From contig JAFTKW010000022.1 in the NCBI GenBank assembly GCA_017453065.1, forward strand, positions 1-55,291: DNA of 55,291 nt, given 5' to 3'. The translations under genes were made by a program, and so were the position numbers. The DNA is from Lachnospiraceae bacterium. GTDB taxonomy: Bacteria > Bacillota > Clostridia > Lachnospirales > Lachnospiraceae. Positions 48,833-55,291 of this stretch are shown in pieces. The first letter of the stretch is position 1; each line of letters begins with the position of its first letter. Below the pieces are notes generated by a model. It was not told the DNA's origin, did not search any database, and worked only from the letters and a program-made list of their open reading frames with translations.

Positions 48833-51763
48833 ATGATTAGAATTGCACAGACAGAAAATGGCCTCGTAAGAGGTATTGAAGCAGCAGACCCAAGAATTAC
48901 ATCTTTTAAAGGGATACCTTTTGCAGCACCGCCAGTGGGAGAAAACAGGTGGAGAGCGCCACAGCCTTGTGAGAATTGGGAAGGCGTGCGTGACTGCTTC
49001 AGGTTTGCACCTATTTCGGTGCAGGATACACCAGGAATCGGTGAGGGCCTTTACAATCGCGAATGGCACGTGGATTCAGAGATAGAGATGGATGAAGACT
49101 GCCTGTATTTGAATGTTTGGACCAGCGCAAAAGAAGTAGATGAAAAACAGCCGGTAGTGGTTTGGTTTTTTGGTGGTGGACTTCAGTGGGGATATCCTGC
49201 AGAGATGGAGTTTGATGGAGAAAGATTGGCTCGAAGAGGCGTGGTTGTGGTTTCTGTAAACTACAGAATCAATGTATTTGGATTTATGGCGCATCCACAG
49301 CTTACGGCTCAGCAGGCAGATGCACCCACCAACTTTGGTAGCTTGGATCAGCAGGCGGCGCTTCGCTGGGTGGCGAAGAATATCGCAGCATTTGGTGGAG
49401 ATCCGGCCAATGTGACTATTGCTGGACAGTCAGCCGGTGGCGGAAGTGTAATGAGCCAGACGACTTGTATGGACAACGAAGGTTTGTTCCATAGAGCGGT
49501 AGTAATGAGTGCTATGATTCGAAGTCCCTATCAAAAAGAAGCACTGGTGGGACCAAAGCCTCTAAGTGAAGCAGAAAAAATGGGAGAGGATTTCTTTCAT
49601 GTGCTGGGCGTGTCTACCTTGGAAGAAGCAAGGGCATTGGATGCATGGACCATTCGCGCTAAATATGCAGAATATGCACAGAGATATCCACGAATGGCAA
49701 CGGTAGCGGATGATGTTTTTTGCGTGGGCGATCCAATTGAGTTGTTCATGGCGGGCAAACATGTGGATGTATCTTTGATGGCAGGAAGTACCAAGGATGA
49801 ATTCTTGAGCTTTATTCCTGCAAAAGATGAAGAAGAATTGGCTGCTAAGGCCGAAGAACTCTTTGCAGAGGAAGCCAAAGAATTCTTAGCATTGCCAGAG
49901 GCACATAGAAGAGGAGCAGATGGAAACTATGCGTATGTCAATGGCATAGCATGCACTGCAAAGAGTTTGGTGTTGAACAAGAGAATGGATGGCAAAAAGA
50001 CCAAGCACTATATTTATTCTTTCGAAGCCGATATACCAGGATGGGACAATCCAGGATGCTTCCATTCTGTGGATTTGTGGTTCTTCTTTGAGACATTGGC
50101 GAAATGCTGGAGACCTTTTGTGGGAAGACATTATGATCTTTCTAGACAGATGTGTAATTACTGGGCCAATTTCATCAAGACAGGAAATCCCAATGGCAAG
50201 GATGTAGATGGCAGTGATATGCCTTTGTGGCAGCCATATACAGCACAGAACCCATGCAGGATGCAGTTTCTTCCACAAGGAGCGGTACCAACCTGTGAGA
50301 AAGAATCTGATTTCGATGCATTTATGATAGAGCATATTCGTAAGGATTTAAAGAAAACCCCAGAGAGTAAAAAACAGGGGTTGAACCCATACCTCCCTTC
50401 TTGGGAATATATTCCTGATGGAGAACCTTATGTCTTTGGCGACAGAGTTTATGTGTATGGTTCACATGACTTTTACAATGGTCATGTATTCTGTATGGGA
50501 GACTATGTCTGCTGGTCTGCCCCTGTGGATGAACTGGGGAATTGGAGATATGAGGGTGTGATTTATCCGAAGACCGCAGATCCTCTGAACAAGGATGGTT
50601 CTATGTGTCTCTATGCGCCAGATGTGACAGTGGGACCCGATGGAAGATACTATTTGTATTATGTGCTAGACCATGTATCTGTGGTTTCTGTTGCAGTTAG
50701 CGATAGTCCTGCAGGAAAGTATGAATTCTATGGATATGTACATTATGAAGATGGAACTCGTCTTGGAGAAAAAGAAGGAGACGAACCACAGTTTGATCCG
50801 GGCGTGCTGACAGAAGGAGATGTGACTTATCTTTACACAGGTTTCTGCGGTAGAGGGGACAAATCTAGAACAGGAGCTATGGCCACAGTTCTTGGGGCAG
50901 ATATGCTGACCATCAAAGAAGCGCCAGTGTTTATTGTGCCTGGTTGTGAGTATGGAAAAGGTAGTAGCTTTGAAGGGCATGAATTCTTTGAGGCTCCTTC
51001 CATTCGCAAGGTTGGAGATACATATTATTTCGTGTATTCCTCTGTGGTGATGCATGAACTCTGTTATGCTACGTCTAAGAATCCTACGAAGGATTTTGTC
51101 TATGGTGGAGTGCTGGTAAGTAACAGCGATATGCACATTGACACTTACAAGCCAGCAGATAGACCTATGGCCTATGGAGCGAACAATCATGGCGGTATGG
51201 TACAGATTGGGCAGCAGTGGTATATCTTTTATCATCGCCAGACCAATGGAACCTGGTATAGCAGACAGGGCTGTGCAGAGCTGATAGAGATTGCAGCAGA
51301 TGGTTCTATAGCGCAAGTGGAGCTGACTTCCTGTGGCCTCAATGGAGGACCATTGGAAGGTAAGGGGGAATATCCAGGATATCTGGCTTGCAACCTGTTT
51401 ACCGATACTCCAGTCATGTACGTTGGTGATGTACATGCGCCTAGAGTGATGCAGGATGGAAGAGATGGAGATGAACTCCCCGGTTATGTAGGAAACATGA
51501 CAGACGGAGCTACAGCAGGCTTTAAATACTTTGATTGCAGGGGTGTAAAAGAGATTCGAATCAAAGCAAGAGGCTATGGAGATGGCGTGTTTGAAGTTAG
51601 AACTGCTTGGGATGGAGAAGTGCTGGGACAGATGAAACTGCACTATACCAATATCTGGGAGGAGTATGCTACACCTGTATCCATTCCAGATGGAGTACAG
51701 GCAATCTATCTGACCTACCGCGGAGGAGGCAACGTAAGCCTAAAGTCATTTACATTAATTTAA
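48833..51763 (+). CDS. Carboxylesterase-GH43 fusion enzyme
   Basis: This 976-aa bifunctional enzyme has an N-terminal type-B carboxylesterase (about 1-505) with FKGIPFAAPPVGENRW, SEDCLYLN-like DEDCLYLNVW, nucleophile S200 in GQSAGGGS and the histidine in GCFHSVDLWFFFE. From about 515 comes a GH43 beta-propeller: EYIPDGEPYVFGDRVYVYGSHD, LYAPDVTVGPDGRYYLYY (pKa-modulating Asp) and HEFFEAPSI (general acid). The last 130 residues look like a CBM6-type jelly roll. There is no signal peptide, so it acts inside the cell, perhaps removing acyl and arabinosyl or xylosyl groups from the same oligosaccharide. ATG 48833 follows GGAGAGGG. Confidence 0.88.
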   Translation: MIRIAQTENGLVRGIEAADPRITSFKGIPFAAPPVGENRWRAPQPCENWEGVRDCFRFAPISVQDTPGIGEGLYNREWHVDSEIEMDEDCLYLNVWTSAKEVDEKQPVVVWFFGGGLQWGYPAEMEFDGERLARRGVVVVSVNYRINVFGFMAHPQLTAQQADAPTNFGSLDQQAALRWVAKNIAAFGGDPANVTIAGQSAGGGSVMSQTTCMDNEGLFHRAVVMSAMIRSPYQKEALVGPKPLSEAEKMGEDFFHVLGVSTLEEARALDAWTIRAKYAEYAQRYPRMATVADDVFCVGDPIELFMAGKHVDVSLMAGSTKDEFLSFIPAKDEEELAAKAEELFAEEAKEFLALPEAHRRGADGNYAYVNGIACTAKSLVLNKRMDGKKTKHYIYSFEADIPGWDNPGCFHSVDLWFFFETLAKCWRPFVGRHYDLSRQMCNYWANFIKTGNPNGKDVDGSDMPLWQPYTAQNPCRMQFLPQGAVPTCEKESDFDAFMIEHIRKDLKKTPESKKQGLNPYLPSWEYIPDGEPYVFGDRVYVYGSHDFYNGHVFCMGDYVCWSAPVDELGNWRYEGVIYPKTADPLNKDGSMCLYAPDVTVGPDGRYYLYYVLDHVSVVSVAVSDSPAGKYEFYGYVHYEDGTRLGEKEGDEPQFDPGVLTEGDVTYLYTGFCGRGDKSRTGAMATVLGADMLTIKEAPVFIVPGCEYGKGSSFEGHEFFEAPSIRKVGDTYYFVYSSVVMHELCYATSKNPTKDFVYGGVLVSNSDMHIDTYKPADRPMAYGANNHGGMVQIGQQWYIFYHRQTNGTWYSRQGCAELIEIAADGSIAQVELTSCGLNGGPLEGKGEYPGYLACNLFTDTPVMYVGDVHAPRVMQDGRDGDELPGYVGNMTDGATAGFKYFDCRGVKEIRIKARGYGDGVFEVRTAWDGEVLGQMKLHYTNIWEEYATPVSIPDGVQAIYLTYRGGGNVSLKSFTLI

Positions 51764-51771
51764 ATAAAAAA

Positions 51772-51800
51772 CAGCGCCACTTTGCGTGGTGCTGTTTTGC
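51772..51800 (+). terminator. Terminator after the esterase-GH43 gene
   Basis: AACAGCGCCAC and GTGGTGCTGTT form an 11-bp stem with a TTTGC loop (one G-U), followed by TTGCGTTT. Confidence 0.8.
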
Positions 51801-51833
51801 GTTTATAGAGAATCGAAGGTTGATTTGCTATAG

Positions 51834-51885
51834 ATTCAGGCATCCCAAATTGGAACACTTGAGTTCCAATTTGGGATGCCTGAAT
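51834..51885. repeat. 22-bp perfect inverted repeat between convergent genes
   Basis: Bases 51834-51855 are the exact reverse complement of 51864-51885, with an 8-base loop (CACTTGAG). The stem contains TCCCAAATTGGAA. Neither strand continues with a good T-run. It lies between the esterase-GH43 terminator and the 3' end of the SGNH hydrolase gene. Confidence 0.9.
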
Positions 51886-51907
51886 ATAAAAATCAAACTT
51901 CTGCAGT

Positions 51908-52552
51908 TTACTCAAGCACATATTTCATCACATCTGCAAAGATGGCGCGATAGCCTTCGGGATTGATGTGCATGCCCTCCAGGGTATACTCCGATTTGAG
52001 GCGACCTTGGGAGTCCATCAGGGGAGCATTTACATTGATGAATCTATGACCACGTTTGGCAGCCAGTTTTTCAACCTGCTTATTGGCTTCGTTAATTTTG
52101 GCATTGGTGCGAATGCGAAGGCAAGGCTTTAATTCCTCGCTGGCGGCATCGTAGTTTACAGGATAGTAGGCCATCATATAAATTTTTGCTTGGGGAAGGC
52201 GCTTTTCTATCTGCATTAGTATCTGCTCGTAACGATCCATTACTGCTTCGATAGGCTCGGATGCATCACTCAAATCATTGGTACCGATGTTGATAAATAT
52301 TTTGCGTGGCTCAAGTTCAAATATGCAGGCATCTAAAATAGGAAGCATATCGTTGGTGCGATAGCCACCTACGCCACGATTGTAGATAGGAGGAATATCC
52401 GGCCCCAATTCCTTTGCCCATAGGTGAATAGGGAACATTTCCATCAGAGAAGAGCCAGCAAAGACAATCTGTCCTTTTTCCGCTTCCAGATTCCAAAGGT
52501 GGAAATCCTTTACCATTTGTTCTTTTTCAATGCGCCAAGGTTCTTTTTCCAT
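51908..52552 (-). CDS. SGNH/GDSL-type hydrolase (acetylesterase-like)
   Basis: This 214-aa cytoplasmic hydrolase has the four SGNH blocks: FAGSSLME (catalytic Ser), NRGVGGYR (Gly), NIGTNDLSD (Asn) and EGMHINPEGY (catalytic Asp/His). There is no signal peptide. AGGAGG precedes the start at 52552. Next to the esterase-GH43 enzyme and the GH43 remnant, a role in deacetylating imported oligosaccharides is plausible but unproven. Confidence 0.9.
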   Translation of the reverse strand: MEKEPWRIEKEQMVKDFHLWNLEAEKGQIVFAGSSLMEMFPIHLWAKELGPDIPPIYNRGVGGYRTNDMLPILDACIFELEPRKIFINIGTNDLSDASEPIEAVMDRYEQILMQIEKRLPQAKIYMMAYYPVNYDAASEELKPCLRIRTNAKINEANKQVEKLAAKRGHRFINVNAPLMDSQGRLKSEYTLEGMHINPEGYRAIFADVMKYVLE

Positions 52553-52639
52553 AAATACACCTCCTATATTTGTTTAAAAGTATAGCATAGTGGTCAGTTT
52601 TTGCATAGTTATGGAAGTACTATAGATGCATCTGCTTTA

Positions 52640-52925
52640 TTACAGTGCATCTTCTACCTGGAGACGTTCCTGCATTGGAATGGCAGTCTCCAAGAATAAA
52701 GAAGGACCTTATGAATATGTGGATACTATTATATGTATGAGACATACGGTGGTCTAACCAGAGAGGCTATTGCACAGCAGGACACAATTCTGCTATGATT
52801 GATGAAGGTGGCAATCGATATTTGACTTCTGCCAGAGATTCAACGAAGGCACGGAGTATCATGGAGTGCGAGTTTGCCGACGGGGTTTGAATGGTAACAA
52901 TGAGCCTATTACAGCCACCGAATAA
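52640..52925 (+). pseudogene. Decayed 3' end of a GH43 glycosidase gene
   Basis: Pieces of one GH43 protein are readable in different frames: IGMAVSKNKEGPYEYVDTII near 52675-52735, then GHNSAMIDEGGNRYL near 52772-52820, then GTEYHGVRVCRRGLNGNNEPITATE ending in TAA at 52923-52925 (shown here only as its key segment EYHGVRV). Frameshifts and a deletion separate them, and no start is present. It is therefore a degraded and truncated gene, and is the only content of the gap between the SGNH hydrolase and the DUF2752 gene. Confidence 0.75.
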
Positions 52926-52955
52926 GTAGGAGCCGAAAGTGGGACACAGACAAAG

Positions 52956-53411
52956 ATGAAGTGTTTTTTTGAGCGCATAGGAAAAGACATAAAGGCATAT
53001 GGTGTTATCATAGGAATATTGGTGGTGCTGTGGGTTGTGCTCAACCTTTGCATTGGAACTGCATGCATCACCGTGTTTGTGACAGGGCTTCCATGTCCTG
53101 GCTGTGGTATGGGGCACGCTTTTTTTTCACTACTAACTGGTGATATTGCCCAAGCCCATTTGTACAATCCATCTGTATGGGGGTGGTTGGCATTCGGATT
53201 GTGTTTCTTCTTATATAGATATGTACTCGGAAAAAGAAATAAATACATAGGATGGATTTTGACTTTTGTGGCACTACTTTCAGTTGCTATTTACCTATAT
53301 CGTATGATAAACTTATTTCCAACGGAGCCACCACTTACATATTACGAGGGGAACCTTTTTCAGAGAATCTTCCCAAAGTATGGGGAATGGATTCAAAGTT
53401 TGTTTGACTAG
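52956..53411 (+). CDS. DUF2752 membrane protein
   Basis: This 151-aa protein has three or four membrane segments and the DUF2752 hallmark GLPCPGCGMGHAFFSLLTGD with the CPGCG motif, followed by AHLYNPSVWG. The function of the family is unknown; the paired cysteines suggest metal or thiol chemistry. It starts 30 bp after the GH43 remnant. The ribosome binding site is weak (TAGGAG lies far upstream). Confidence 0.85.
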   Translation: MKCFFERIGKDIKAYGVIIGILVVLWVVLNLCIGTACITVFVTGLPCPGCGMGHAFFSLLTGDIAQAHLYNPSVWGWLAFGLCFFLYRYVLGKRNKYIGWILTFVALLSVAIYLYRMINLFPTEPPLTYYEGNLFQRIFPKYGEWIQSLFD

Positions 53412-53460
53412 AAGGTTTGAATGGTGACTTGCGATATTTATACCATGAGGGAGGATAAAA

Positions 53461-53853
53461 ATGGATAACAACAATTTCAACAATGATTTGAATGTTACTA
53501 ACAATGTAGCGCAGACTACAGACAATGCAGGACAGTTTTCACAGGGCGTACAGTATCAGCAGACAGTAGCGTATACTCCAGTACAGAACTATGCACCATA
53601 TCAGCCACAGGGCGAAGAACCAGTTTCCTTGGGTGATTGGATTGGAACATTACTTCTGTTTAACTTAGTACCTTGCGTAGGCTTGATTGTTTGTATCGTA
53701 TGGGCATTCAGCAAAGATACAAAGACTAGCAAGAAGAATTTCTGCAGAGCATACCTGATTATTTACTTGGTAACTATCGTACTTGTAGTTCTGCTTTATG
53801 CACTATTGTTTGGTGCAATGTTTGCATCCGGCACATTTGACAGTTTGATGTAA
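53461..53853 (+). CDS. Small membrane protein with Asn/Gln-rich N-terminus
   Basis: This 130-aa protein has about 55 polar residues rich in N, Q, T and Y, then the segment SLGDWIGTLLLFNLVPCVGLIV and two membrane helices. Similar small proteins are common beside DUF2752 genes in Firmicutes, but no function is known. GAGGGAGG precedes the ATG. It probably shares a transcript with the DUF2752 gene 49 bp upstream. Confidence 0.75.
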   Translation: MDNNNFNNDLNVTNNVAQTTDNAGQFSQGVQYQQTVAYTPVQNYAPYQPQGEEPVSLGDWIGTLLLFNLVPCVGLIVCIVWAFSKDTKTSKKNFCRAYLIIYLVTIVLVVLLYALLFGAMFASGTFDSLM

Positions 53854-53875
53854 TATAAGAAAAATGAAAAAGAAA

Positions 53876-53902
53876 AGGAACCGTTTTGACGGTTCCTTTT
53901 GC
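53876..53902. terminator. Terminator between convergent genes
   Basis: GGAACCGT and ACGGTTCC form an 8-bp stem with a TTTG loop, followed by TTTTGC on the plus strand and by a T-rich stretch on the minus strand (complement of GAAAAAGAAAA). Confidence 0.85.
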
Positions 53903-53916
53903 TTTGCGAATATTAT

Positions 53917-54780
53917 TTATTTGCGACTCCATCTTCCAGAAGCACCACATGGGAGTACCAGTCCATTGGAAGAGACTGGCAAACCAATCTCTGCAGCCTC
54001 AACCTGTCCACCGTGCTTTGGAACGATGGCGGTATTCATCATATAAGAGAGTACTGCAGGCTGGAGACCTGTTGTATAGGAGTTGATTAAGAAAAAGAGA
54101 GGGTCATCCGACAGAAGCTGAGAAGTCAGCTGTACAAATGGCCAGATGCTTTCTTCGATTTTCCAAATTTCACCTTTTGGTCCACGTCCATAAGATGGTG
54201 GGTCCATGATAATGCCGTCGTATTTGTTACCACGGCGAATTTCTCGTTCCACAAATTTAGTACAGTCGTCTACCAGCCATCTGATAGGTGCATCTCCTAG
54301 TCCAGAGGATAAGGCGTTTTCTTTGGCCCAACCAACCATGCCTTTGGAAGCATCCACATGAGTGACGCTTGCTCCAGCTGCAGCAGCAGACAATGTAGCA
54401 CCGCCAGTGTAAGCGAAGAGGTTCAAGACCTTGATAGGTCTGCCTGCTCCTTTGATAAGTCCAGAGAACCAGTCCCAGTTGGTGGCCTGCTCAGGGAACA
54501 GTCCTGTATGCTTGAAACTGAATGGTTTTAAATTAAAGGTAAGGTCGTGGTAGTTTATGGACCACTCGTTTGGCAAATTGAAGAATTCCCATTCGCCGCC
54601 ACCCTTGGCACTGCGGTGATAGTGGCCGTTCTTTTTCTTCCAACCTTTGTGATCGTGCGGTGTGCTCCAGATAACCTGTGGGTCTGGGCGTATCAGGATA
54701 TAGTCGCCCCAACGCTCAAGCTTTTCCCCAGAAGAGGTATCCAGCACTTCATAATCTTTCCATTGATCTGCAATCCACAT
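53917..54780 (-). CDS. Class I SAM-dependent methyltransferase, RlmI/RlmK-like
   Basis: This 287-aa enzyme has the SAM motif VLNLFAYTGGATLSAAAAGA, the acidic residue in THVDASKGM, and the catalytic-type MDPPSYGRGPKGEIW of the RlmI/RlmK family, which methylate 23S rRNA. It lacks the N-terminal PUA domain of RlmI, and the conserved cysteine is not obvious, so the target base is uncertain. ATG 54780 follows AAGGAA; the upstream extension lacks a site. It is divergent from rpsJ. Confidence 0.85.
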   Translation of the reverse strand: MWIADQWKDYEVLDTSSGEKLERWGDYILIRPDPQVIWSTPHDHKGWKKKNGHYHRSAKGGGEWEFFNLPNEWSINYHDLTFNLKPFSFKHTGLFPEQATNWDWFSGLIKGAGRPIKVLNLFAYTGGATLSAAAAGASVTHVDASKGMVGWAKENALSSGLGDAPIRWLVDDCTKFVEREIRRGNKYDGIIMDPPSYGRGPKGEIWKIEESIWPFVQLTSQLLSDDPLFFLINSYTTGLQPAVLSYMMNTAIVPKHGGQVEAAEIGLPVSSNGLVLPCGASGRWSRK

Positions 54781-54969
54781 ATTGTAAATTCCTTTTCTTC
54801 CTATTATAATAAAGAACATCTTGTGACTTAGAAGTATCCCTTTGACGAGAATCTTCTATATAATAAGGTAAATATACATCATCTTGGACAGAAAAACAAT
54901 GTTCAAAAGTGGCTTGCAAGAGGGCAAAAAGATTGTACTAAAAAAAATACAATTTTTGAAAAAAAAGTG

Positions 54970-54998
54970 TTGCATTATTTTGGGAAAACATTTATACT
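54970..54998 (+). promoter_or_regulatory. Promoter of the rpsJ (S10) operon
   Basis: TTGCAT (54970-54975), 17-bp spacer, TATACT (54993-54998), preceded by A/T tracts that may act as an UP element. It lies about 270 bp upstream of rpsJ, leaving a leader of roughly 260 nt. Confidence 0.75.
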
Positions 54999-55089
54999 TA
55001 CTCTTGCTGTGGCATGATAGCTGTGAAGCGCGAGGTTGCTGCTAAGGCAAAGTCCAATAGCAGGTTTTCCGTGGAGCGAATGTCAAGTT

Positions 55090-55232
55090 AGGAAACTGAC
55101 GACAAGTCACTGTACAAACAAAGAACGTCTGTCGAGAACAGAAACGACGTGTGAAAGATTTAGACCAGCACAATGTGCAAAGGTTTAGGACACACACGGG
55201 AGAGTGTACAGTCACCGCTTGTCGTACTTAAG
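55090..55232 (+). promoter_or_regulatory. Structured 5' leader of rpsJ (possible ribosomal-protein leader)
   Basis: ACGACAAG (55099-55106) pairs with CTTGTCGT (55218-55225) and ACTGTACA (55109-55116) with TGTACAGT (55205-55212), giving a 16-bp long-range helix with a small internal loop. Inside, GTGTG/CACAC, ACC/GGT and GCAC/GTGC stack toward a hairpin near 55165-55180, and a second arm has GTCG/CGAC near 55131-55147. I cannot match it to a named r-protein leader. Autoregulation by a ribosomal protein such as L4 is the natural guess. Confidence 0.55.
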
Positions 55233-55266
55233 AATTAGAAAGTGCGAAAAGGAGGCGACTTTTTTT

Positions 55267-55291
55267 ATGGCAACAAATCAAGTTATGAGAA
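55267..55291 (+). CDS. rpsJ: Ribosomal protein S10, first codons only
   Basis: ATG GCA ACA AAT CAA GTT ATG AGA reads MATNQVMR, matching the start of Clostridial S10 proteins (NQVMRI...). AAAAGGAGG precedes it by about 11 bases. The long leader and strong promoter support the start of the S10 ribosomal operon. The gene continues beyond the window, so the call rests on eight residues and context. Confidence 0.75.

Noticed and set aside
53864-54090. Three overlapping 60-66-codon plus-strand frames near 54 kb
   Set aside because: They are shadows of the minus-strand methyltransferase and start within the terminator.

Overview
The window looks like chromosomal DNA of a low-to-mid-GC Clostridial firmicute, most likely a gut or rumen Lachnospiraceae. 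I base this on the protein style (EF-Tu, TldD/TldE, ThrRS behind a T-box leader, an EpsG-like polymerase, a short RsmH, DUF2752), the strong AGGAGG ribosome binding sites, and the order tuf ... rpsJ at the two edges. The species cannot be fixed from the sequence alone. The window opens inside tuf and closes on the first codons of rpsJ, two genes often close together in this group. Everything between is about 54 kb of accessory and metabolic DNA.

Region 1 (about 1.0-16.0 kb) is an integrative mobilizable element in the 3' end of tuf. The last 46 bp of tuf and its stop codon (996-1041) are repeated exactly at 15954-15999, giving an element of about 14.96 kb. Its left part carries a divergent XRE repressor with operator repeats, an excisionase, a tyrosine integrase, a small conserved ORF, a repeat array with a 32-bp period, a candidate oriT, a 21-codon ORF coupled to a MobV-type relaxase, and a second array with a 32-33-bp period. 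The cargo is a probable anti-phage island: a Cro/C-like controller, a single-chain restriction-modification-specificity protein (1306 aa), an AlbA_2/HATPase protein with an A-rich repeat tract, a Rad50/RloC-like zinc-hook ATPase whose C-terminus has an R-E-H pattern, and a SEFIR-domain protein with an unknown C-terminal domain. The last two genes overlap. The right end is non-coding and carries integrase arm-type repeats matching the left end.

Region 2 (16-22.3 kb) is ordinary chromosome: a DegV-family lipid-binding protein, tldD-tldE, and thrS behind a threonine T-box. A copy of an intergenic repeat lies between the T-box terminator and thrS.

Region 3 (22.5-37.1 kb) is an exopolysaccharide locus. 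It holds a lipoprotein with a clan GH-A-like barrel, a BY-kinase-like ATPase with an altered P-loop, a membrane-anchored secreted protein, a Wzz-like protein, a metallophosphoesterase on the opposite strand, two GT4 and one GT2 glycosyltransferases, a Wzy/EpsG polymerase, two acyltransferase-3 proteins, an alpha/beta hydrolase and a Wzx flippase. No initiating sugar-phosphate transferase is present in the window. rsmH follows, then a methyl-accepting chemotaxis protein. Two 126-bp copies of the intergenic repeat lie just downstream of the terminators of these two genes.

Region 4 (40-47.6 kb) is an alpha-glucan locus. A LacI-type regulator is divergent from an operon of a starch-binding-like lipoprotein, a GH13 enzyme, a solute-binding protein, and MalF/MalG permeases, with a promoter and two palindromic operators in between. 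No transporter ATPase (MalK/MsmK) is encoded here.

Region 5 (47.7-55.3 kb) holds an alpha/beta hydrolase, a large carboxylesterase-GH43 fusion, an SGNH hydrolase, the decayed end of a second GH43 gene, two small membrane proteins, an RlmI-like methyltransferase on the minus strand, and the promoter and structured leader of rpsJ.
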